From Thiothrix litoralis (GTDB taxonomy: Bacteria > Pseudomonadota > Gammaproteobacteria > Thiotrichales > Thiotrichaceae), in contig NZ_CP072801.1 in assembly GCF_017901135.1 (NCBI RefSeq), positions 2,787,501 through 2,851,500 of the forward strand: a stretch of 64,000 nucleotides of DNA, written 5' to 3'. The position numbers and the translations under genes were made by a program. This document shows positions 34,298 through 42,343 of the stretch, in pieces. Each line of letters starts with the position of its first letter. The stretch's first letter is position 1. The notes beneath the pieces are model-generated. The model was not told the DNA's origin, ran no database searches, and saw only the letters and a list, made by a program, of their open reading frames with translations.

Positions 34298-35626
34298 TTG
34301 ACTTCCTCCCCTCCCTAAAGGAAGGGGATTCCTAATTCATCGAGAACAGGACAACGACACCGAAATGCCATCACCGCTAACATTCTCTCCAAAGGCTAAC
34401 ACCGCCAGTCCGGCGGCTAAAATGTTACGTGCTGCATTCACGTCACGGTCGTGGGTTGCGCCACATTCCGGGCATTTCCAAGACCGCACGTCCAGCGGCA
34501 TGTTTGCTTTCACGAACCCGCAGCCGTTACAGCGTTTGCTGGAAGGAAAGAAACGGTCGATCTCGACATACGTCCTGCCTGCCCAGTGGGCTTTGTATTC
34601 AAGCTGGCGGGTAAATTCCCCCCAACTCGCATCGGCAATGTGCTTGGCCAGTTTCGGGTGCTTAATCATGTTCTTCACAGCGAGGTTTTCAGCGCAGATC
34701 ACTTGGTTCTCGTTTATTAATCTGCGGGACAGTTTGTGCAAGTTGTCCGAACGGCAATCGGAAATTTTCGCGTGAACACGGACAACCTTGCGTTTAGCTT
34801 TCAGCCGGTTCTTGCTGCCGCGTTTCTTCTTGGCAAGACGGCGTTGGTATTTCGCCAGTTTAGCCGCGTGTTGGGCGGTGTGGCCGGGATTGCCGGACTT
34901 AAAACCGTCAGAGGTGACGAACAAATCCTTGATGCCCACGTCGATGCCTGCCTTTTTGTCGGTGACGGGCAACAGCGTGGGTTCAAATTCACACAAGCAA
35001 GACACGAAATAGCGTCCGGCCTGATCTTTGGAAACAGTAACGGTGGTCGGGGCAGCAGGAAGTGGCTGGCTCCATCGAATGTCCAGCGGCACATCGCACT
35101 TAGCCAGCTTCAATTCACCGTTGCGGTATGTAAAAGCACGGTAAGTAAATTCTGCCGACTGGCGGTGCTTTTTGGATTTGAAGACAGGGTATTTTGCCCT
35201 GCCCTCAAAAAAGTTCTTGAACGCGGTTTGTTGGTTCCGCAAGCATTGTTGCAGCGGAACACTGGAGACTTCATTCAAGAAAAGCAGCTCAGGCCATTGT
35301 TTGATGGCGGTCAATCGCGCATTAGCACCCAGGTAACTGACCTTTTCCTGAGTCTGATCGTAAGCATCCGTGCGGTAACGCAAGATGCTGTTGTACACGT
35401 AACGCACACAACCAAACGTCTGCGCCAGCAACTTTTCTTGTTGCGGGTCTGGGTAAAACCGGAATTTGTAGGCGCGTTTCGTTGGCATGACTCACAGTGT
35501 AGTCCATGCCGTGTTCGTTGTGCCTGTTTAACCAAAATAGCGTAAACGAAAAGAGGAGCGAGAACAGGGTCGGCTCCGCCGACGCGCTATCCCTCCCCGC
35601 CCTGAAGGACGGGGTATCTCGCGCAA
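34298..35626 (-). mobile_element. IS1341-type (tnpB-only) element B
   Basis: Same terminal features as element A: TTGACTTCCTCCCCTCCCT with a CCCC/GGGG hairpin (34308-34327) downstream of tnpB, and a hairpin (35595-35614) plus CGCGCAA at the upstream end. It carries only tnpB. It splits the formate dehydrogenase operon between the DUF3306-ferredoxin gene and torD, in the opposite direction to the operon. The ends match those of element A closely although the two TnpB proteins are distinct. Confidence 0.85.
34337..35488 (-). CDS. tnpB: TnpB, RNA-guided nuclease of element B
   Basis: 383 residues. N-terminal OrfB region (KRAYKFRFYPDPQQEKLLAQTFGCVRYVYNSIL); RuvC acids in AGIDVGIKDLFVTSDG, VICAENLAVKNM and DRDVNAARNI; zinc finger CNGCGF...CPECGA. 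All catalytic residues are present. It belongs to a different TnpB subgroup from element A but shares terminal sequence with it. The omega RNA is expected to overlap the tnpB 3' end and run to about 34298, with the guide read from the flanking operon DNA. Confidence 0.93.
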   Translation of the reverse strand: MPTKRAYKFRFYPDPQQEKLLAQTFGCVRYVYNSILRYRTDAYDQTQEKVSYLGANARLTAIKQWPELLFLNEVSSVPLQQCLRNQQTAFKNFFEGRAKYPVFKSKKHRQSAEFTYRAFTYRNGELKLAKCDVPLDIRWSQPLPAAPTTVTVSKDQAGRYFVSCLCEFEPTLLPVTDKKAGIDVGIKDLFVTSDGFKSGNPGHTAQHAAKLAKYQRRLAKKKRGSKNRLKAKRKVVRVHAKISDCRSDNLHKLSRRLINENQVICAENLAVKNMIKHPKLAKHIADASWGEFTRQLEYKAHWAGRTYVEIDRFFPSSKRCNGCGFVKANMPLDVRSWKCPECGATHDRDVNAARNILAAGLAVLAFGENVSGDGISVSLSCSR

Positions 35627-35631
35627 GATGG

Positions 35632-36237
35632 ATGAACCAGAACAGTCTGTTTGTTCGCACGCAGGAGCCGGAGCAAATTTACCGCGCCAACACCTACCGT
35701 TTATTGGCGGCGTTGTTACGTAAACCACCGGATAGCGACATCCTCGATTACGTGCAACAACTGGCCAATATGACCAATGGTAATGACGAACTGGCAACCG
35801 CGCTGATTGGGCTGGGGCTAGCCGCCCGCCACGCCGACCCGATGATGATTGATGACGAGTTCCATGCATTATTCATCGGGCTAGGCAGGGGCGAAGTGGT
35901 TCCCTACGGCTCGTGGTATTTGACCGGCTTCCTGATGGAAAAACCGCTGGGTCAGTTACGTCAGGAACTCGCCCGACTGGGGTTTGAACGTGACCCCAAC
36001 GTACACGAACCGGAAGACCACGCCGCCGCCCTGTGCGAAGTCATGGCCATGCTGATCGAAGATCAGGCCGAGTTTGCCCAGCAAGCGGGGTTCTTCCAGC
36101 GGCACATGGTGAACTGGCTGAAAAGGTTTTTCGGCGACTTGCAGGGAGCGACAGCGGCCTCGTTCTATCAGTCGGTAGCACAGACAGGCGGTGCGTTCAT
36201 CCGTTTTGAACAACAGTATTTCAATATGCAGATGTAG
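35632..36237 (+). CDS. TorD-family chaperone for formate dehydrogenase
   Basis: 201 residues from ATG 35632. TorD/DmsD-family proteins bind the Tat signal and apo-form of a molybdoenzyme until cofactor insertion. Landmarks: EQIYRANTYRLLAALLRKPP, EFHALFIGLGRGEVVPYGSWYLTGFLMEKPL and PEDHAAALCEVMAMLIED. The open frame extends upstream to 35506 but that part is inside element B. The start has only a weak ribosome site (GATGG) because element B lies 5 bases upstream. Translation may be reduced. It precedes fdhX by 10 bases. Confidence 0.85.
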   Translation: MNQNSLFVRTQEPEQIYRANTYRLLAALLRKPPDSDILDYVQQLANMTNGNDELATALIGLGLAARHADPMMIDDEFHALFIGLGRGEVVPYGSWYLTGFLMEKPLGQLRQELARLGFERDPNVHEPEDHAAALCEVMAMLIEDQAEFAQQAGFFQRHMVNWLKRFFGDLQGATAASFYQSVAQTGGAFIRFEQQYFNMQM

Positions 36238-36247
36238 GAGTCAGAGC

Positions 36248-36460
36248 ATGAAGAACAGTGATCAGAAACAGCAACCCCATACCACCCGCCGTGAATTCCT
36301 GCGTGGCACGGTTGCTGCGGGCGCGGGTGCAACCTTGCTAGCCACCCTGCCCGGCGTAGCCGAAGCTGCCACGGAAACCGTTGCCGCCAAACCAGAAGAA
36401 AAGACAGGCTACCGGCTCACTCCCCATATCGCCGCTTATTACAAAACTGCCGCACATTGA
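36248..36460 (+). CDS. fdhX: FdhX-like small Tat-signal protein
   Basis: 70 residues with a twin-arginine signal (TRREFLRGTVAAGAGATLLATLPGVAEA) and a short mature part (EKTGYRLTPHIAAYYKTAAH). Such small Tat proteins are found regularly before fdhA and are named formate dehydrogenase region Tat target; their function is not known. The RREFLR motif is the same as in FdhA. The ATG follows TAGGAG. It is 21 bases before fdhA, in operon with it. Confidence 0.85.
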   Translation: MKNSDQKQQPHTTRREFLRGTVAAGAGATLLATLPGVAEAATETVAAKPEEKTGYRLTPHIAAYYKTAAH

Positions 36461-36481
36461 TGTGGTTGGAGGATTTAGACC

Positions 36482-39379
36482 ATGAAACTACGCAAAATCA
36501 GCGACCAGCCCATCCAGCCAGCCACACAGACCCTCGGCATCAAGTCGATCAATCGCCGTGAATTCCTGCGCAATTCCAGCCTGATGGCAGGCGGAGCCAT
36601 GCTCGCCACCGGCATCAGTGCTGGCATGATGCGCAAAGCACAAGCGGAAGATGCCCCCAAAGCAGGCGGTGACACCAAAGAAGTCCGCACCATTTGTACC
36701 CACTGTTCAGTCGGCTGCGGCATTATTGCCGAAGTGAAAAACGGGGTGTGGACAGGGCAGGAACCGGCTTTCGACCACCCCTTCAACCTCGGGGCGCACT
36801 GCGCCAAAGGTGCGGCAGTCCGCGAACACGGCCACGGCGAACGCCGCCTCAAGTACCCCACCAAGCTGGTCGACGGCAAGTGGAAAAAGATTTCATGGGA
36901 TGAAGCCATCAACGAAATCGGCGACAAGCTGCTGCAAATTCGCGAAAAATCTGGCCCTGACTCGGTGTACTGGCTAGGTTCTGCCAAGCACAGCAACGAA
37001 CAGGCTTACCTGTTCCGCAAAATGGCGGCGATGTGGGGAACCAATAACGTCGACCATCAAGCACGTATCTGCCACTCGACCACCGTCGCCGGGGTAGCCA
37101 ATACCTGGGGTTACGGGGCGATGACCAACTCCTACAATGACATCCACAACTCCAAAGCGATCCTGATCATTGGGGCGAATTCAGCGGAAGCGCATCCCGT
37201 ATCCTTGCAACACATCATGCTAGCCAAGGAACAGAACAACGCCCCCGTCATCGTGATTGACCCGCGTTTCACCCGCACGGCGGCGCACGCTGATCAATAC
37301 TTGCGACTGCGCCCCGGCACGGACGTACCCTTGGTATGGGGCATGTTGTGGCACATTTTCCAGAACGGCTGGGAAGACAAGGAATTCATCCGTCAGCGCG
37401 TCTACGGCATGGATGAGATCAAGGCCGAAGTCGCCAAGTGGACACCGGAAGAAGTCGAGAAAGTCACCGGCGTACCCGAAGCGCAAGTCCTCAAGGCCGC
37501 GCAAACCATGGCTGAACACCGCCCTGGCACCTTCATCTGGTGCATGGGTGGTACACAACACACCATCGGTAACAACAACACCCGCGCCTACTGCATCTTC
37601 CAGTTGGCACTCGGCAATATGGGCGTACCCGGTGGCGGCACCAATATTTTCCGGGGGCATGACAATGTACAAGGTGCAACCGACCTCGGCGTGCTGGCTG
37701 ATACCCTGCCCGGCTATTACGGCCTGACCGGCGGTTCTTGGAAACACTGGGCGAAAGTCTGGGATCTGGATTACGACTGGATCAAAGGCCGCTTTGAACC
37801 CGGCAGCTACGAAAAAGGCAAGGACAAAGACGGCAAAGAAATCGACGTACCGGTCATGGAAACCAGCGGCATCCCGGTTTCACGCTGGATCGACGGCGTG
37901 CTCGAAGACAAGGCCAATATCGCACAAAAAGACAGTATCCACGCCATGTTCTTCTGGGGTCACGCCCCCAACAGCCAGACACGCGGAACGGAAATGAAAA
38001 CCGCGATGGAAAAGTTGGAAATGCTGGTCGTCGTCGACCCTTACCCCACCATCAGCGCCGTCATGCACGACCGTACTGATGGCGTGTACCTGCTGCCTGC
38101 TTGTACCCAGTTTGAAACCTACGGCTCGGTAACGGCTTCCAACCGTTCGCTGCAATGGCGTGACAAGGTAATCGAACCGCTGTTCGAGTCCAAACCCGAC
38201 CACAGCATCATGTACCTGTTCGCCAAGAAACTGGGTTTCGACCAGCAAATGTTCAAACACATTGAGGTCAAGGATGGCGAACCAGTGATCGAAGACCTGA
38301 CCCGCGAATTCAACCGGGGCATGTGGACGATCGGCTACACCGCACAAAGCCCTGAACGCATGAAAAAGCACCAGCAAAACTGGGGCACATTCGATTACAC
38401 CTCGCTGAAAGCCAACGGCGGCGCGTGTGACGGTGACTTCTACGGAATGCCGTGGCCGTGCTGGGGCACACCGGAAATGAACCACCCCGGTTCCCCCAAC
38501 CTCTACGACACCAGCATTCCGGTGGCGGAAGGAGGAATGCCATTCCGCGCCCGTTTCGGGGTGGAACGTGATGGCGTCAACCTGCTCGCCGAAGGTTCTT
38601 GGAGCAAGGGTTCGGAAATCACCGACGGCTACCCCGAGTTCACCGACGAATTACTGAAAAAACTCGGCTGGTGGGACGATCTGACGGCCGAGGAAAAAAC
38701 TGCTGCCGAAGGCAAAAACTGGAAAACCGACCTCTCCGGCGGCATCCAGCGGGTGGCGATCAAGCACGGTTGCGCTCCTTACGGCAACGCCAAGGCACGT
38801 GCCATTGTGTGGACATTCCCTGATCCAGTCCCCATCCACCGCGAACCGCTGTATACCTCGCGGCACGATCTGGTGGAAAAATACCCCACTTACGAAGACC
38901 GTAAATCTTTCTGGCGCTTGCCAACCCGTTACGGCTCGATTCAGGCCAAGGATTACTCGAAAGACTTCCCCATCATCCTTACCTCTGGGCGTTTGGTGGA
39001 ATACGAAGGCGGCGGCGACGAAACCCGTTCCAACCCGTGGCTGGCGGAATTGCAGCCGGACATGTTCGTGGAGCTCAACCCGCGTGACGCCAATAACGCC
39101 GGGGTCAAGGACGGTGACATGGTGTGGCTGGAAGCCCCTGAAGGCGGCAAGATTCACGTCAAGGCGCTGGTGACGCAACGGGTCGCAGCGGGCGTGGCGT
39201 TTACCCCGTTCCACTTCGGTGGTGTGTTCGAGGGCAAGGATTTACGCGCCAAATACCCGGAAGGCGCTGACCCGATTGTGCTGGGCGAAGCCTGCAACAC
39301 CGCTTTCACTTACGGTTACGACTCGGTAACACAGATGCAAGAAACCAAGTGCAGCCTGTGCCGCATCACCAAGGCTTGA
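36482..39379 (+). CDS. fdhA: Periplasmic formate dehydrogenase, catalytic alpha subunit
   Basis: 965 residues, the molybdenum- or tungsten-bis-MGD subunit that oxidises formate to CO2. A Tat signal carries Arg25-Arg26 (NRREFLRNS). The 4Fe-4S ligands are Cys72, Cys75, Cys79 and Cys107. The active-site metal ligand is Cys197 in HQARICHSTT, where E. coli FdnG has selenocysteine; the following His is present. The C-terminal molydopterin-binding domain (PIILTSGRLVEYEGGGDETRSNPWLAELQP) is intact. It is exported folded by the Tat system, works with FdhB and FdhC, and probably supplies electrons from formate to the quinone pool. Choice of W or Mo cannot be told from sequence; the tupABC genes favour tungsten. 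Confidence 0.95.
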   Translation: MKLRKISDQPIQPATQTLGIKSINRREFLRNSSLMAGGAMLATGISAGMMRKAQAEDAPKAGGDTKEVRTICTHCSVGCGIIAEVKNGVWTGQEPAFDHPFNLGAHCAKGAAVREHGHGERRLKYPTKLVDGKWKKISWDEAINEIGDKLLQIREKSGPDSVYWLGSAKHSNEQAYLFRKMAAMWGTNNVDHQARICHSTTVAGVANTWGYGAMTNSYNDIHNSKAILIIGANSAEAHPVSLQHIMLAKEQNNAPVIVIDPRFTRTAAHADQYLRLRPGTDVPLVWGMLWHIFQNGWEDKEFIRQRVYGMDEIKAEVAKWTPEEVEKVTGVPEAQVLKAAQTMAEHRPGTFIWCMGGTQHTIGNNNTRAYCIFQLALGNMGVPGGGTNIFRGHDNVQGATDLGVLADTLPGYYGLTGGSWKHWAKVWDLDYDWIKGRFEPGSYEKGKDKDGKEIDVPVMETSGIPVSRWIDGVLEDKANIAQKDSIHAMFFWGHAPNSQTRGTEMKTAMEKLEMLVVVDPYPTISAVMHDRTDGVYLLPACTQFETYGSVTASNRSLQWRDKVIEPLFESKPDHSIMYLFAKKLGFDQQMFKHIEVKDGEPVIEDLTREFNRGMWTIGYTAQSPERMKKHQQNWGTFDYTSLKANGGACDGDFYGMPWPCWGTPEMNHPGSPNLYDTSIPVAEGGMPFRARFGVERDGVNLLAEGSWSKGSEITDGYPEFTDELLKKLGWWDDLTAEEKTAAEGKNWKTDLSGGIQRVAIKHGCAPYGNAKARAIVWTFPDPVPIHREPLYTSRHDLVEKYPTYEDRKSFWRLPTRYGSIQAKDYSKDFPIILTSGRLVEYEGGGDETRSNPWLAELQPDMFVELNPRDANNAGVKDGDMVWLEAPEGGKIHVKALVTQRVAAGVAFTPFHFGGVFEGKDLRAKYPEGADPIVLGEACNTAFTYGYDSVTQMQETKCSLCRITKA

Positions 39380-39389
39380 GGATAGAATC

Positions 39390-40031
39390 ATGGCAAGAAT
39401 GAAATTTTATTGTGATGCGGAACGCTGCATTGAGTGCAATGGCTGTGTCACGGCGTGCAAAAACGCTAACGAAGTGCCGATGGGCGTTAACCGCCGCCGG
39501 GTGGTGACGATCAAAGATGGCGAGCCGGGTGAACGTTCGCTGTCGGTCGCCTGTATGCATTGTTCCGACGCGCCCTGTCAGGCAGTGTGTCCGGTGGATT
39601 GCTTCACCACCACCAAAGACGGCATCGTGCTGCACAACAAGGATACTTGTATCGGCTGTGGCTATTGCTTCTATGCTTGCCCGTTCGGTGCGCCACAATT
39701 CCCCAGCGATGGCGCATTCTCGTCACGCGGCAAAATGGACAAATGCACCTTCTGCGCCGGAGGCCCCGAAGAAGCCGACAATAGCCCGGAAGAGTTCAGA
39801 AAATACGGCAGCAACCGTATCGCTGAAGGCAAGCTGCCACTGTGTGCGGAAATGTGTTCCACCAAGGCATTGCTGGCGGGAGATGCGAATATCGTTGCCG
39901 ACATCTACCGCAAGCGAGTGGTGAACCGGGCGGCGAGCGCACTGGTTTCCAGCTCTAGCCTGCAACAAACGGGTTTCCAGCCAACGGTGGTTCCGCCAGA
40001 ACTGGAAGGTAAGGCTACGGCCACGGAGTAG
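39390..40031 (+). CDS. fdhB: Formate dehydrogenase iron-sulfur beta subunit
   Basis: 213 residues with four ferredoxin-type clusters: CIECNGCVTACKNAN, CMHCSDAPCQAVCPVDCF, CIGCGYCFYACPFGAP and CTFCAGG...CAEMCSTKALLAGD. It carries electrons from FdhA to the cytochrome b subunit. No C-terminal membrane helix is visible, unlike E. coli FdnH, so it depends on FdhA and FdhC for location. The gene starts 10 bases after fdhA. Confidence 0.95.
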   Translation: MARMKFYCDAERCIECNGCVTACKNANEVPMGVNRRRVVTIKDGEPGERSLSVACMHCSDAPCQAVCPVDCFTTTKDGIVLHNKDTCIGCGYCFYACPFGAPQFPSDGAFSSRGKMDKCTFCAGGPEEADNSPEEFRKYGSNRIAEGKLPLCAEMCSTKALLAGDANIVADIYRKRVVNRAASALVSSSSLQQTGFQPTVVPPELEGKATATE

Positions 40032-40035
40032 GGTT

Positions 40036-41046
40036 ATGAACAAAATAATGCTGCTGTTGTTGTGCCTGATGCTATTCGTGCCGGGTGTACAGGCGGCGGA
40101 TCAAACCGCAGCCCCGCCACCGTTAGCGGCGCAAAATGTACCCTCGCCGGGGGTGGATTTATGGAATGAAATCCGTGGTCGCGACGGCACGGATACCGGG
40201 CAAATTCGGACGCAGGTGCAAGGCGTCGATACGGGCGTGCTGATCAACAAGCAAGGTCAAGACTGGCGCGAATACCGGATGGAAAAACTGATTCCGAACG
40301 CGGCTATCGTGCTCGGTTTGGTGGCACTGGCGATTATCGTGTTCCGGCTGGTACGCGGTAAGATTCCGATCCGCGCCGGGCGTTCTGATCACAAGATCAA
40401 GCGTTTCAGCACCTTGCAGCGTTATGTGCATTGGACGACAGCTATCCTGTTCGTGGCACTGGCCATTACTGGCATGGTGTTGATGTTCGGGCGTCATATT
40501 GTGATTCCGGTGTTCGGGGCGGAAATCGGCGGCACGCTGACTTACCTGTTCAAGCGTATCCATGATTTTGCGGGGCCTGCGTTTGCCGTATCGTTGGTGG
40601 TGCTGGTGATTACCTTCATGAAAGGCAATATGCCCAAACTGCTCGACCTGAAATGGCTGGCAAAAGGTGGCGGCTTGTTTGGCGACAAACACGTTTCTGC
40701 TGAATGCTACAACGCGGGCGAGAAAGGCTGGTACTGGATTGCAGCCATCGTTGGCACATTTGTAGTGGTCAGCGGGCTGGTGCTGGATTTCCCCAACTTC
40801 GAGCAGGGGCGCAACGTCATGACGTGGTATCACTGGATTCACAGCATCGCAGGCGTGGTCATCATGTCAGCCGCCATGGGACACATCTACATGGGTACAG
40901 TCGCCATGGAAGGCGCGTTTGAAGCCATGGCGACCGGCTATTGCGATGCCAACTGGGCGAAGGAACACCATGATTTGTGGTACGAGGAAATGAAGGATCA
41001 AGCAGAGAGTGATGGAATGAGTGCTGCGAGGCAGAAAACGGTTTAG
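40036..41046 (+). CDS. fdhC: Formate dehydrogenase cytochrome b gamma subunit
   Basis: 336 residues. An N-terminal signal peptide (ending GVQA) and a periplasmic segment precede a Ni/Fe-hydrogenase-type cytochrome b domain with four core helices and an extra helix at about 93-110. Histidines in the helices (YVHWTTAILF, HDFAGPAF, YHWIHSIAG, MGHIYMG) are likely haem ligands. It anchors FdhAB to the periplasmic face and reduces quinone. The gene is the last of the fdh operon and is followed by a hairpin terminator. Confidence 0.93.
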   Translation: MNKIMLLLLCLMLFVPGVQAADQTAAPPPLAAQNVPSPGVDLWNEIRGRDGTDTGQIRTQVQGVDTGVLINKQGQDWREYRMEKLIPNAAIVLGLVALAIIVFRLVRGKIPIRAGRSDHKIKRFSTLQRYVHWTTAILFVALAITGMVLMFGRHIVIPVFGAEIGGTLTYLFKRIHDFAGPAFAVSLVVLVITFMKGNMPKLLDLKWLAKGGGLFGDKHVSAECYNAGEKGWYWIAAIVGTFVVVSGLVLDFPNFEQGRNVMTWYHWIHSIAGVVIMSAAMGHIYMGTVAMEGAFEAMATGYCDANWAKEHHDLWYEEMKDQAESDGMSAARQKTV

Positions 41047-41072
41047 CTCAATAGACTCCACAAAGCGTGTTG

Positions 41073-41099
41073 GGGGCGCGGAATGCGCCCCATTGTTTT
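41073..41099 (+). terminator. Terminator of the fdh operon
   Basis: A 7-bp GC stem (GGGGCGC / GCGCCCC) with loop GGAAT followed by ATTGTTTTA, 27 bases after the fdhC stop. It runs into the stop region of the convergent gene at 41098. Confidence 0.8.
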
Positions 41100-42252
41100 A
41101 TAACGCCAGAATGACCCGGAACTCTTCCCCCAACTCCATAAACTCCACCTGCTTTCCAGCCTGCACTGCTGTGCGGTACACCATCGGCAGCCCACGCCCA
41201 AGCTTGTCGATGTAGCGCATGTTTTCCATGAATTTGACGATGACTGGATTACGCCCGTAGGAAACGCCCAATTTGATTTTTTCCACCGATACAGTATTAG
41301 GCAAGCGTCCGGGGCTGATGAATTCCAGACGGTCATCAAACATGAAAACGCGGATACGTGAGCCATGAATGGCGTAATCGCGGTGGACACAGGCATTCAC
41401 CAACAGCTCACGGAACACCTTATCCGGGTACTGGAAAATCTGATCCACGGTACGACTACCTTCGATCCGACTGGGCTGGCGGATATGATTCTTGATGATG
41501 GCCAACGCGGTATCAACCTGAATATCCAACGTACCGCCAATCACCTGCTTGTCGAGTAGTTCGTCATCCAGTTCGTGACCGGCAAAGTGAGCGAAGGAAA
41601 TGCTGGCATTCGGCAAATGACGTTGCGGATTGATTCCGAATATCAGCATACCGCCAATAGTGGCGCGACCGGACTCATCCAGAATATCGGTATTGATCAA
41701 AATCCGTTCCCGATCATCCTCCTGCTCGAAATCAATGTCGTACTTGAGGAAATAGTCAGCCAACTTGCGCAAATCCAAGCTCCGCATGGAAGTGCCTTCA
41801 ACACCCTGCAAGTCATAATGAAAGACGCCACTTTGCTGGAACAGGCGCATCAATTCGGCTTGGGTAGCCACACGATTGGTTGAGCCAACCCGAATCAGAA
41901 ACTGGAATTTACGAGTCTGATAAGGTTTATCGCGCCCCTTGGGAACCTGGATCAGCAATACTGTCTTATTTTCATGGATAACTTGGGTAACAGTGACATC
42001 CAGCGCTGGAATCACGTTCTCGCGAGCGATATTCATCACCCATTCTTCGTGGTTTCTGTCATTGGGGAGGCCGGTAATGTCGCCGGAATCTTCCACACCC
42101 AGCAGCACAACACCACCGTGGGTATTGGCAAACGCCACCAGCTCACGCGCTAGCGAATCAGGATTTACCAGCGCGGATTTAAATTCCACCGCATTATTTT
42201 CACCTTGGGCGATCAATGTGCTTAGCGATGTATCAGTCAGGATTGGCTGCAT
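41098..42252 (-). CDS. AlbA_2 / GHKL-ATPase protein (Schlafen-like regulator)
   Basis: 384 residues from ATG 42252 (AGAGG site; the frame is open to 42312). Residues about 15-135 are an AlbA_2 domain (GENNAVEFKSALVNPDSLARELVAFANTHGGVVLLGVED), a putative nucleic-acid-binding unit. The C-terminal part is a degenerate GHKL ATP-binding domain (VFRELLVNACVHRDYAIHGSRIRVFMFDDRLEFISPGRLP, GRGLPMVYRTA). This pairing is common in transcription regulators and accessory proteins of uncertain role. It converges on fdhC and is not clearly part of either neighbouring operon. Confidence 0.85.
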   Translation of the reverse strand: MQPILTDTSLSTLIAQGENNAVEFKSALVNPDSLARELVAFANTHGGVVLLGVEDSGDITGLPNDRNHEEWVMNIARENVIPALDVTVTQVIHENKTVLLIQVPKGRDKPYQTRKFQFLIRVGSTNRVATQAELMRLFQQSGVFHYDLQGVEGTSMRSLDLRKLADYFLKYDIDFEQEDDRERILINTDILDESGRATIGGMLIFGINPQRHLPNASISFAHFAGHELDDELLDKQVIGGTLDIQVDTALAIIKNHIRQPSRIEGSRTVDQIFQYPDKVFRELLVNACVHRDYAIHGSRIRVFMFDDRLEFISPGRLPNTVSVEKIKLGVSYGRNPVIVKFMENMRYIDKLGRGLPMVYRTAVQAGKQVEFMELGEEFRVILAL

Positions 42253-42343
42253 GGTTGTACCTCTGCCACACATTATAGCCTGATGGCTACAAGCATGTGC
42301 CGTATATGGCATAAATCATCGCAACCAAAATTACTAACCATGT

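Noticed and set aside
37060-37080. Possible selenocysteine site in FdhA
   Set aside because: The codon at residue 197 is TGC (Cys), not TGA, and no selAB or SECIS-like element is needed.
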